Part shown: positions 14,412 to 21,309 of the stretch, piece by piece
Position numbering within the stretch: the stretch's first letter is position 1
Layout: each line of letters starts with the position of its first letter
Source: CAYTTR01 sp964440805
GTDB lineage: Bacteria; Acidobacteriota; Aminicenantia; Aminicenantales; Aminicenantaceae
Direction: 5' to 3'
Assembly (NCBI GenBank): GCA_964440805.1
Contig: CAYTTR010000031.1
Span: forward strand, 1-27,700
DNA: 27,700 nt
Notes under the pieces: model-generated
Told to the model about the DNA's origin: nothing
The model's database searches: none
Seen by the model: only the letters and a program-made list of their open reading frames with translations
Translations under genes and position numbers: made by a program

Positions 14412-16295
14412 ATGCCCGAAAACAACTCCTATGCCAATCAGCCTTGTTATGGACTGCTCAAATCCGGCCATGATGCTCATACCCTGGGATTAAGCCATGT
14501 GGGCCAGCTTATTGAAGAATGCGGCTTCAGGGTTTTGGTGGCCGGAGCAGAAATTTGCACCGCTCTGGATAAACTCTCACACCAGCGTTTCTTTTCTATA
14601 GTCAAGAACTGGATTATTAAAAATAATATAACTCATCTGGGCTTCAGTTACCGGCTTGATCCTGAACAAGGAACTGAGATTTTCTCCCGGCTGGTCTACT
14701 TAATAGACCATGACTCTCAGCTTTCTCCTCAGAAAAAAGGTCAGATAAAATCAATCAGTTTTGCCGGTCTTCCTCCAGCCTGTAACCTGGTAAGGAAAGA
14801 ATTCGGGGAACGCATTCCCGCTTTCAGGGGAGATGAATCTCCCAAAGATGTTTTATTAAAACTGGGAGTACCAGAAAAACTCATTCCCAAATCCATTCTG
14901 GAAAATTCTGTTTATGACGAAATGAGACTCTCCTTCGGGAAAGAACTTATAGACCAGGAGAAGCATCTGTCCATTCGTCCTCCGGAAAAATATTCCTATC
15001 CCGGTTTCAACACAGAAAAAGACCATTTGATAAAGAGAATAAAAGCTGCCCGGGAATTAAAACAACTTCCCCTGCTCCGGGCTCATGCCGGCCCTTATCA
15101 GAAAGACCGGGAGAAAGCCTTAGCTCTTTTCTCAGAGTGGTTAAAAAAACTTGCCCGCAGCGGCTATCTGGATATTCTTTCTGTCGGCTCCTCACAGCTC
15201 AGCCAGTCTCATTTCGGAGAAGACTGGAAGGACCTCAGTAACGGCGGTGGGGTCCCTTTTAACAGCCCGCTTGAACTAAGAGCCATCAGGGAGGATGCCC
15301 GGCCCATGCTGGTCCGGGCCTACTCGGCCACCAGAAACATTCCCAAGGTGGCTCGAATTCTCGAGGAAAATCTGAACATGGCCTGGCATGCACTCTCTCT
15401 GTGGTGGTTTAACCGGGTAGACGGCCGCGGTCCTCTTTCTGTCCGGGAAGGGCTCTTCCAGCATTTAGAAACCATCAAGTATGTTGCCGGTGTGGGAAAG
15501 CCTTTTGAGCCTAATATCCCTCATCATTTTGCCTTCAGAGGAAGTGACGATGCCAGCTATGTCGCCTCCGCCTTCTTAGCGGCAAAAACTGCAAAAACCC
15601 TGGGAATAAAATATTTAGTTTTACAAAACATGCTCAATACTCCCCGGTCAACTTGGGGAATACGGGATATAATTAAAGGCCGGGTCCTTCTTAAAATGGT
15701 TAAAAGCCTTGAGAATTCTAATTTCCGCATAATCTATCAGCCCAGAGCCGGCCTGGATTACCTTTCTCCGGATCTGTCAAAGGCAAAAGCGCAACTGGCT
15801 GCTGTCACTGCTCTTATGGATGACATGGAACCTGATGATCCATTTAGTCCGGAAATCATTCATGTCGTCAGTTACTCTGAGGCCCAGTTCCTGGCTACTC
15901 CCGATGTTATCGACGAAAGCCTCAAGATAACAAAAGCCTCTCTGAAACATTACCCTGAATTCCGAAGAAAAAATCGCATCCGGGAGCTCATTTTAAACCG
16001 GGAAATAAAAGAAAAAACCGAAGAGCTATCAGAAGAGGTCAGAATTTTGGTAGATGACATGGAAAAATCCATTCCTTCACTCTTTACTGCTGAAGGTCTT
16101 TATCAAGTTTTCAAGAGAGGTTATTTTCCGGTACCTTTTCTCTGGGAGGGAAGAGAAGAATTCGCCAATGCTGTCAACTGGAACACCCGCCTTGTTGACG
16201 GGGCCGTGGTAGTGGTTGATGAAAACGGGAAGAAGATTAGTCTTTCCCGCCGCCTGGAAAGAATAAAAGAATTGAATTCCAAAATAGAATTCTAA
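14412..16295 (+). CDS. Predicted B12-dependent mutase-like protein: N-terminal cobalamin-binding domain plus glutamate-mutase-E-like barrel
   Basis: A 627-residue protein. Start 14412 is chosen because AAAGGA lies about 9 bases ahead and a promoter at 14346-14374 fits; the 70 codons upstream fall in a dispersed repeat. Residues 18-45 (GHDAHTLG...ECGFRVLVAG) carry D21-x-H23-x-x-G26, the base-off/His-on cobalamin signature. A later SYRL (79-82) and FAGL (117-120) sit where the family's SxL and GG elements are expected, though both are imperfect. The rest looks like a TIM barrel: LLRAHAGPY, LSNGGGVPFNSP and the later RAGLDYLSPD resemble the layout of methylaspartate (glutamate) mutase subunit E. 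That similarity is judged by eye. A separate mutase subunit, ammonia-lyase or MeaB-type chaperone is not in the window. Two same-orientation repeats flank it. The substrate is unknown; a carbon-skeleton rearrangement is inferred. Confidence 0.65.
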   Translation: MPENNSYANQPCYGLLKSGHDAHTLGLSHVGQLIEECGFRVLVAGAEICTALDKLSHQRFFSIVKNWIIKNNITHLGFSYRLDPEQGTEIFSRLVYLIDHDSQLSPQKKGQIKSISFAGLPPACNLVRKEFGERIPAFRGDESPKDVLLKLGVPEKLIPKSILENSVYDEMRLSFGKELIDQEKHLSIRPPEKYSYPGFNTEKDHLIKRIKAARELKQLPLLRAHAGPYQKDREKALALFSEWLKKLARSGYLDILSVGSSQLSQSHFGEDWKDLSNGGGVPFNSPLELRAIREDARPMLVRAYSATRNIPKVARILEENLNMAWHALSLWWFNRVDGRGPLSVREGLFQHLETIKYVAGVGKPFEPNIPHHFAFRGSDDASYVASAFLAAKTAKTLGIKYLVLQNMLNTPRSTWGIRDIIKGRVLLKMVKSLENSNFRIIYQPRAGLDYLSPDLSKAKAQLAAVTALMDDMEPDDPFSPEIIHVVSYSEAQFLATPDVIDESLKITKASLKHYPEFRRKNRIRELILNREIKEKTEELSEEVRILVDDMEKSIPSLFTAEGLYQVFKRGYFPVPFLWEGREEFANAVNWNTRLVDGAVVVVDENGKKISLSRRLERIKELNSKIEF

Positions 16296-16314
16296 TCTAC
16301 ATCAATCATATATC

Positions 16315-16521
16315 TAATTAGCTTTAAAATAACAAAAATAGTCTATTTTGTCTATCTTGTTTATCTTGTTTATCTGGCTTTTCTGGTCTGTATAATGCAA
16401 GACAGGCGAGACGAGCGAGAAAGGCGAGACGAGCAAGAAAAGCAACCAACATCTGCAGGAATGACAAATGAGCATTTTCATTGTACGACGATGGCAAGGC
16501 AGGCATGGATAATTAGCTATG
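16315..16521 (+). repeat. Dispersed intergenic repeat, copy C
   Basis: It starts TAATTAGCTTT and ends TAATTAGCTAT, an 11-bp near-perfect terminal direct repeat. Inside are AAAATAACAAAAATA, five 9-bp units (16341-16385, consensus GTCTATCTT), a purine-rich run of GCGAGACGAGCGAGAAA units, then the 31-bp core identical to copy B and a CATGG near the end. It lies between the mutase-like gene and the AGCS gene, in the same orientation as copy B. Confidence 0.88.
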
Positions 16522-16529
16522 AATTTCTG

Positions 16530-16558
16530 TTGTGGGGAAAACTTATTTATGCTATAAA
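16530..16558 (+). promoter_or_regulatory. Candidate promoter for the AGCS symporter gene
   Basis: TTGTGG (16530-16535), a 17-base spacer and TATAAA (16553-16558) begin right after the end of repeat copy C. The leader to the ATG at 16676 would be about 110 bases. Confidence 0.4.
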
Positions 16559-16675
16559 AAGGCATTATATTTATAAAATGAGAGCGGGAATGAGCACAAT
16601 TTCCATCAGGAAACAAAATTATTCTTTGTTTCCAATTAAAAGCTGGGCTCTTCATCCCCTTAAAGGAGCTTCTTC

Positions 16676-18067
16676 ATGGATGCCTTCTATCAAAATCTGA
16701 TTATTTGGGTGACCAACACTGCTTCTAACATCTGGTCGTATATGCTTTTTATCCTGTTTGCCGTGGGAGCCTGGATGTCCATTAAAACCAAATTCATCCA
16801 ATTCAGGCGGCTCGGCGATGGAATGAAACTGATTTTCTCCGGTTTCCTGGGAAAACCCGATAAAGCAAGAGAAGGAGATGTTTCACCTTTCGCCGCTCTC
16901 TCTACCGCTTTGGCTGCTACTGTAGGAAACGGAAACATCGGAGGAGTGGCCACCGCTCTTTTCACAGGAGGACCAGGGGCAATTTTCTGGATGTGGATCT
17001 GCGGTTTTGTGGGAATGGCCACCAAGTATTCCGAAGCTCTTCTGGGCGTTAAATACAGAGAAAAGTATCCCGATGGAACTATTGCCGGCGGACCTATGTA
17101 TTATATTAAAAACGGATTAAAACATAAAAAGTTAGCTTCTATCCTGGCTCCTGCTTTTGCTGTTTGCGGTGCCTTTGCCGCTTTATTCGGCACCGGAAAC
17201 ATGATGCAGGCTAACCAGATGGCTTTGGCTTTTAACAGCGAATTCGGGGTGCCCAAAATGTTGAGCGGTATGATTATAACTCTTCTTGTGGCCCTGGTTA
17301 TTATCGGAGGGATCAAGCGAATCGGAGCGGTGGCTGAAAAACTTGTTCCCACCATGGTTATAATTTATTTCATCTTTGGATTTATAGTTATTTTTGCCCA
17401 TATATCAGAAATCCCCGAAGCTTTCTTAATGATTTTTAGAAATGCCTTTACTCCCTCAGCAGCAGTGGGAGGATTCCTTGGAGCAACAGTCAGACAGGCT
17501 CTCCAAATGGGCTTCCGGCGAGGCCTTCTCACCAATGAAGCCGGCCTGGGAAGCGCTCCTATTGCCCATGCTGCAGCCCAGACTCCTTCACCGGTCCATC
17601 AGGGTATGATTGGCTTGGGTGAGGTTTTTATTGACACCATCATTGTCTGCACCATCACCGCCCTGATTAATCTTTCCACAGGGATGTGGCAAAGCGGTCT
17701 TGACGGAACAGCTATGACTGCTGCCTCATTCTCCAGCACTGTTCCCTTGGCCGGAGGACTGGTGGTGGCCTTGTCATCCATGCTTTTTGGTTATTCCACC
17801 CTGCTTGGCTGGTATTATTACGGTGAACAATGTATGAAATTTCTTTTTGGAATCAAGGTAACCTATCCCTACCGTTTTATATATGTGGTCTTAGTTTTCA
17901 TTGGTTCAGTGGCCTCCATTCAACTGGTCTTTTATATCGGAGATATTGCCAACGCCTTCATGGCCTTTCCCAACCTGATTGCTCTGGCCCTGCTTAGCGG
18001 AGTGGTTGCCCAAACCACCCGGTCTTTCTTCAAAAAGTATAAAAGAATAGAAGATTTTGACTTATGA
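16676..18067 (+). CDS. AGCS-family alanine/glycine:cation symporter
   Basis: A 463-residue inner-membrane symporter taking up alanine or glycine with sodium or protons. AAAGGAG lies 8 bases before the ATG. The family signature is clear: SPFAALSTALAATVGNGNIGGVATALFTGGPGAIFWMW (about 66-105), then GMATKYSEALLGVKYREK and GTIAGGPMYYIKNGL. Later come FRRGLLTNEAGLGSAPIAHAAAQTPSPVHQGMIGLGEVFIDT (about 280-322) and a C-terminal region with several helices. Length and about ten or eleven membrane helices are normal. It could supply amino acids released by the dipeptidase encoded about 8 kb away, but this is a guess. No regulator is adjacent; the rpoD-type gene starts 354 bases downstream. Confidence 0.93.
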   Translation: MDAFYQNLIIWVTNTASNIWSYMLFILFAVGAWMSIKTKFIQFRRLGDGMKLIFSGFLGKPDKAREGDVSPFAALSTALAATVGNGNIGGVATALFTGGPGAIFWMWICGFVGMATKYSEALLGVKYREKYPDGTIAGGPMYYIKNGLKHKKLASILAPAFAVCGAFAALFGTGNMMQANQMALAFNSEFGVPKMLSGMIITLLVALVIIGGIKRIGAVAEKLVPTMVIIYFIFGFIVIFAHISEIPEAFLMIFRNAFTPSAAVGGFLGATVRQALQMGFRRGLLTNEAGLGSAPIAHAAAQTPSPVHQGMIGLGEVFIDTIIVCTITALINLSTGMWQSGLDGTAMTAASFSSTVPLAGGLVVALSSMLFGYSTLLGWYYYGEQCMKFLFGIKVTYPYRFIYVVLVFIGSVASIQLVFYIGDIANAFMAFPNLIALALLSGVVAQTTRSFFKKYKRIEDFDL

Positions 18068-18198
18068 TACCTTGAGCCATCAGGCAAGAGAAAAATTAGA
18101 TTTCTTTTAAACTTTCTTATCCATTTTGCGGGCATGAAATCACCAGGCAAAACCGATGCTCTTTTATTCTATAAACATATCTACATTAAATCGAAAAG

Positions 18199-18228
18199 AG
18201 TTCTTTAAAAAAATACTTTTAAAGAACT
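18199..18228. promoter_or_regulatory. Perfect 12-bp inverted repeat touching the sigma-factor promoter
   Basis: AGTTCTTTAAAA (18199-18210), spacer AAATAC, then TTTTAAAGAACT (18217-18228), with no mismatch. It ends one base before the TTGACA -35 box at 18230. It is too AT-rich and lacks the final U-run of an ordinary intrinsic terminator for the upstream gene, so an operator for a dimeric regulator is the better guess. The rest of 18068-18198 shows nothing specific. Confidence 0.55.
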
Positions 18229-18229
18229 A

Positions 18230-18258
18230 TTGACATTTATCTCTATTTATTTTATAGA
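18230..18258 (+). promoter_or_regulatory. Sigma-70 promoter of the rpoD-type gene
   Basis: Consensus TTGACA (18230-18235), a 17-base spacer and TATAGA (18253-18258), with more TA-rich sequence following (TTATATAG). The predicted start near 18265 gives an unusually long leader of about 155 bases before the ATG at 18422. Confidence 0.6.
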
Positions 18259-18297
18259 TTATATAGTTTTTAGTCATTGGGACTAGAAAGGGAATAA

Positions 18298-18348
18298 ATG
18301 ATGGTTAAATTAAATCTTATAAATTTTTTCTTAACCCTCCCGACATAA
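18298..18348 (+). CDS. Possible 16-residue leader peptide upstream of the sigma factor
   Basis: Inside the long leader, AAAGG lies 6 bases ahead of two consecutive ATG codons that open MMVKLNLINFFLTLPT and stop at TAA (18346-18348). The same bases can form a GGTTAA/TTAACC stem. A good Shine-Dalgarno in a leader suggests a translated upstream ORF, but chance is quite possible for so short a frame. Confidence 0.25.
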   Translation: MMVKLNLINFFLTLPT

Positions 18349-18421
18349 TTATAAAAAAATTTGAAACGAAATAATATCCAAATTCGTTTAATAAAGTCAC
18401 AGTTAATAAGAGGGGAATTAA

Positions 18422-19891
18422 ATGAGCAACGAAAAGAAAAGAAAAAAAGTGTCCTCCCATGAGGAAGATCAACTCGCGTTCCATTTTTACAATATAAAGG
18501 ACTCCCAAGAAAAAAACTCTCTCTCCTTGCAGCAAAATCTCCGTTCAAGAAAACCACAAGATAAAATTGAACAAGATGGTCTGAAAAAAGGAGAAACAGA
18601 GAATCTTGACGAAGAATTTTTCTTAGAAGGCCTTGAACCAACTACTGACCCGGTCAAGCTCTATCTTAAAGACATGGGCCAGAATATGCTTCTTTCCAGG
18701 GAAGGAGAAAAGGCACTGGCCAGAAAGATGACCAGAAACAAACAAGTTATTGTCAACCATCTTTCCAGATGCTGGCTTGTATTTGAAGAAATTCTTTCCC
18801 TCCAAGAAAAAATTGAAAAAAATCCTGAAAGCATTACGGAGATTTTTGAATGCAATTCAGGAGAGAGTTCAAACGAAGATATACTGAAAAGAAAACAAGA
18901 CCATATTCTGGAACAATTGAAGACTATTCGCAATCTTGGTCAAAAACTTTTCTCAATCCCTGAGTCTGTGGGGAATGTCTTTGCCAGAGGAAGAATTGTG
19001 GTAAAAATAAAAAATCTGGTGGATGAACTGGACTTCCGGGCTGACTGGAAAGAAAATGCCACTGAGATTATGCTGAAGAAATTAAAGCAGGCCTATCTTG
19101 CAAATCCATCCTCTAATTCCAATTTAAAGGAAATCCTGGAGGATATTGAAACAGCTAAAAGAAACTACGAACAGGCCAAAAGTGAACTTGTAGCAGCTAA
19201 TCTGCGGCTGGTTGTTTCCATTGCCAAAAAATACCAGAACCGGGGCCTCAGCCTGCTTGATCTTGTTCAAGAGGGAAATATAGGACTTATCCGGGCTGTG
19301 GAAAAATTCGATTACAAAAAGGGGTACAAGCTTTCCACCTATGCTACTTGGTGGATCCGCCAATCCGTAACCAGGGCTCTTGCAGACCAGTCCCGCACAG
19401 TGAGAATCCCGGTTCATGTTACAGAAAAAATTCAGAAGCTGACCAAAACCATACAGGAATTCCTCCAGGCAAAGGGAAGAGAACCCACTGCCGGAGAACT
19501 TGCTCAAAGAATGAAAATGCCCCCAAAAAAAGTGGCTGATCTCTTGAAAATTTCTCAAGAAACAATCTCACTTGACTCGCCTGCAGGAAATAGCGAGGAT
19601 AGCCAATTGGCAGATTTCCTCGAAGCCGAAGGAGTTCCTTCTCCTCCTGATGAAGTGATCCATTCCAGCCTTCGCTCCCAACTGGAGGAAGCTCTTCAAG
19701 AACTGTCAGAAAGAGAAACCAGGGTTTTAAAGATGCGCTTTGGTCTTAATGACGGAAAAGAGCATACTCTGGAAGAAATAGGGAAAAAACTTAATGTTAC
19801 CCGGGAAAGAATCCGTCAAATAGAGTCAAAAGCTTTGAATAAATTGAAAACTCCTCCCCTGAGCGGCAAGTTAAAAGCCTACTGCTCCTGA
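18422..19891 (+). CDS. rpoD: Primary-type RNA polymerase sigma-70 factor (RpoD/SigA)
   Basis: A 489-residue sigma factor that directs RNA polymerase to -35/-10 promoters. GAGGGG lies 6 bases before the ATG. After a charged N-terminus (1-70) without a recognisable region 1.1, region 1.2 begins at DPVKLYLKDMG (76-86). A non-conserved insert spans about 110-245. Region 2 runs from LRLVVSIAKKYQNRGLSLLD (261-280) through YKLSTYATWWIRQSVTRAL (302-320), with aromatic residues for -10 melting. Region 3 starts near TVRIPVHV. Region 4 (about 425-480) has LKMRFGLNDGKEHTLEEIG and the helix-turn-helix VTRERIRQIESKALNKLK. The complete 1.2-4 set identifies a group 1 or 2 factor; primary status is likely but not certain. 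The gene is not next to dnaG, so it stands alone with its own promoter. Confidence 0.92.
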   Translation: MSNEKKRKKVSSHEEDQLAFHFYNIKDSQEKNSLSLQQNLRSRKPQDKIEQDGLKKGETENLDEEFFLEGLEPTTDPVKLYLKDMGQNMLLSREGEKALARKMTRNKQVIVNHLSRCWLVFEEILSLQEKIEKNPESITEIFECNSGESSNEDILKRKQDHILEQLKTIRNLGQKLFSIPESVGNVFARGRIVVKIKNLVDELDFRADWKENATEIMLKKLKQAYLANPSSNSNLKEILEDIETAKRNYEQAKSELVAANLRLVVSIAKKYQNRGLSLLDLVQEGNIGLIRAVEKFDYKKGYKLSTYATWWIRQSVTRALADQSRTVRIPVHVTEKIQKLTKTIQEFLQAKGREPTAGELAQRMKMPPKKVADLLKISQETISLDSPAGNSEDSQLADFLEAEGVPSPPDEVIHSSLRSQLEEALQELSERETRVLKMRFGLNDGKEHTLEEIGKKLNVTRERIRQIESKALNKLKTPPLSGKLKAYCS

Positions 19892-19917
19892 TTTATAAAG
19901 ACTTCTTCCTTCAATTA

Positions 19918-20041
19918 ACAAATTACCCAAGGCAGTCTTGCCCCCCGCGACGGGTAAAAAAGAGAGCGCCACGGCCATTTCGCGGCCTCACGATGACGAT
20001 GAACCTGGGACCCTTCGGTTGCCTGCGATGACAGAAATTTT
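19918..20041. repeat. Composite of degenerate repeat fragments after rpoD
   Basis: On the minus strand 19950-19918 reads TTTTACCCGTCGCGGGGGGC then TGCCTTGGGTAATTT, a decayed version of the end of the dispersed family (TTTTCATCCGTCGTGGGTGGC...CCATGG...AATTAG). The plus-strand stretch near 20025-20046 (CTGCGATGACAGAAATTTTCA) resembles its core. Between them, GGCC-ATTTCGC-GGCC forms a hairpin, and GGACCCTTCGGTTGCC recalls widely scattered bacterial TTCGG...ATGACA repeats. Boundaries are approximate. Confidence 0.45.
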
Positions 20042-20228
20042 CAAGCTAACTGCCCATGGCGTCCTTACCACCCACGAACAATGAAAATAATCATTTAGCA
20101 TTTCCGGAGACACCAATTACTTTTCTCGCCTTTCTCGCATAATCTAAATTTATATAACGGGTTTTCTCAACTGAATGGACGGAACAGACCAAATAGACTG
20201 AATAGGCTTTTATTATTTTTAAGCTAAA
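20042..20228 (-). repeat. Dispersed intergenic repeat, copy D (reverse, diverged)
   Basis: Read on the minus strand it begins AATTTAGCTTAAAAATAATAAAAG and ends GGGCAGTTAGCTTGA. It has a degenerate 9-bp periodic tract (ATTCAGTCT, ATTTGGTCT, GTTCCGTCC, ATTCAGTTG), the extra GTTATATAAATTTAGATT segment shared with copy A, GCGAGAAAGGCGAGAAAAG, a diverged core (GTCTCCGGAAATG), TTTTCATTGTTCGTGGGTGG and CCATGG. Confidence 0.75.
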
Positions 20229-20250
20229 TTCTTATAGCAAGTTTTGTAGA

Positions 20251-20282
20251 GGAGAGGATGAGAGCAAGCTCTCACCCTCTCC
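20251..20282. repeat. Strong palindromic hairpin (REP-like)
   Basis: GGAGAGG-A-TGAGAGC, spacer AA, GCTCTCA-C-CCTCTCC: fourteen pairs and one A/C mismatch. There is no U-run after it, so a simple terminator is not indicated. It resembles the common CCCTCTCC-type intergenic palindromes of many bacteria. A second stem, GAAAAGAGA (20339-20347) with TCTCTTTTC (20360-20368), follows shortly before the gap. Confidence 0.6.
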
Positions 20283-20369
20283 CTTGAAGGAGAAAGAAGG
20301 ACGAGGATTTAAAAGGTTGAAAGGGGGTTTGAGTTTGGGAAAAGAGATCCGCTTTTTCTTCTCTTTTCA

Positions 20370-20519
20370 AATGTAGTAAATCAACAAAATACGANNNNNN
20401 NNNNNNNNNNNNNNNNNNNNNNNNNNNNNNNNNNNNNNNNNNNNNNNNNNNNNNNNNNNNNNNNNNNNNNNNNNNNNNNNNNNNNNNNNNNNNNAATGTA
20501 GTAAATCAACAAAATACGA
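20370..20519. other. Scaffold gap (100 N, 20395-20494) with identical 25-base edges
   Basis: The last 25 bases before the Ns (20370-20394) are identical to the first 25 after them (20495-20519), starting AATGTAGTAAATCAACAAAA. A round 100-N block with a repeated edge is what a scaffolder leaves when two overlapping contigs are joined without merging, so little or no sequence may be missing. A true direct repeat around a collapsed repeat is the alternative. Confidence 0.85.
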
Positions 20520-20641
20520 GCGAAAAGAATTAAGAGTAATATTTAATCTCTGATTAAGAGCTATGTTCTTTCTTTGCATGCCTCGTTAATCCTGCTAATT
20601 ATTTTTGGTGCAATATTTATGCCATAATCCTATGAAGGAAT

Positions 20642-20731
20642 CAGGGTAAATGATGTCATGCTTTTTTTACCTGACATATTTTTGTAAACATACCTTACAT
20701 TCCTTGAATAACATTTACAAACATTATTCAA
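20642..20731. repeat. Cluster of three AT-rich inverted repeats after the response-regulator gene
   Basis: TCAGG-G-TAAA pairs with TTTACCTGA (about 20641-20673, one bulged base). TTTGTAAA (20681-20688) pairs with TTTACAAA (20714-20721). TTGAATAA (20704-20711) pairs perfectly with TTATTCAA (20724-20731). The last two overlap and are mutually exclusive. They sit 21 bases beyond the 3' end of the minus-strand regulator gene and could help end its transcript, although no clear U-run follows. Nothing else is seen in 20520-20640. Confidence 0.4.
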
Positions 20732-20752
20732 CCATCCTGGCCGCATCAAAGC

Positions 20753-21139
20753 TTAAACCGTCTTTGTCTTATATTCAGGGGAAACAAGAAGATATTCTAT
20801 AGACCTGTTCAAGGCATCCAGGTCCAGCGGCTTGACAAAGAAGTAACCTATTTGCAGATGCTCAAGGTCCTCCAGTTTGACCATATCCGGATAAGCTGAA
20901 ATAAGTATTACCTGTCCCTTGTAGCCAGATTTTCTGAACTCAGTAATCATCTCCAGTCCATCACCATCAGGAAGCCTGAGGTCAGTTATAATGAGATCAA
21001 TCCGGGAATTGAGATATTTCCTTATAGCTTCGCTGGCATCCTTGGCTAAATTGACATTGTGCTTTTTATGAAGAAGTAAATAAAAAGTTTTTCTGATGGA
21101 TTCATCATCATCAACAATCACTACCATCTTTTCAGTCAT
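20753..21139 (-). CDS. Single-domain response regulator (receiver only)
   Basis: A 128-residue CheY-like receiver domain without an output domain. I chose the ATG at 21139 (MTEKMVVIVDDDES) because GAGG lies 8 bases ahead and it places the acidic pocket (D10-D12) at the usual position. The open frame continues upstream to a TTG at 21253, but those 38 residues look unlike a receiver. The phosphoacceptor is D53 (LIITDLRLPDGDGLE), the switch serine S81 (LISAYP) and the conserved lysine K103 (FVKPLD), so the phosphorylation chemistry looks intact. It is the last gene of the minus-strand signalling cluster, 170 bases beyond the NtrC-type gene. It may be a second target or phosphate sink of the same kinase, or act through protein contacts. 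Confidence 0.85.
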   Translation of the reverse strand: MTEKMVVIVDDDESIRKTFYLLLHKKHNVNLAKDASEAIRKYLNSRIDLIITDLRLPDGDGLEMITEFRKSGYKGQVILISAYPDMVKLEDLEHLQIGYFFVKPLDLDALNRSIEYLLVSPEYKTKTV

Positions 21140-21309
21140 TTTTTCAACCTCATATATATTATCTTCTTTTTTCTCAGTCATCACCTGATAACTTGCATAT
21201 TTCATGCCAAGTGTCTCTGCTTTTTTTCCCTGGACTTTTAAAATTTCAGCCAAGAAAGGATAAGGAGTTTTACAAAGATTGAGAAAATTTTACAGATAAA
21301 ATGATATCC

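Noticed and set aside
18199..18228. Intrinsic terminator of the AGCS gene
   Set aside because: The stem is almost all A-T, there is no following U-run, and it abuts the next promoter 130 bases beyond the stop codon.
20370..20519. Biological 25-bp direct repeat flanking an insertion
   Set aside because: The block between the copies is exactly 100 Ns, which points to scaffolding rather than to an element.
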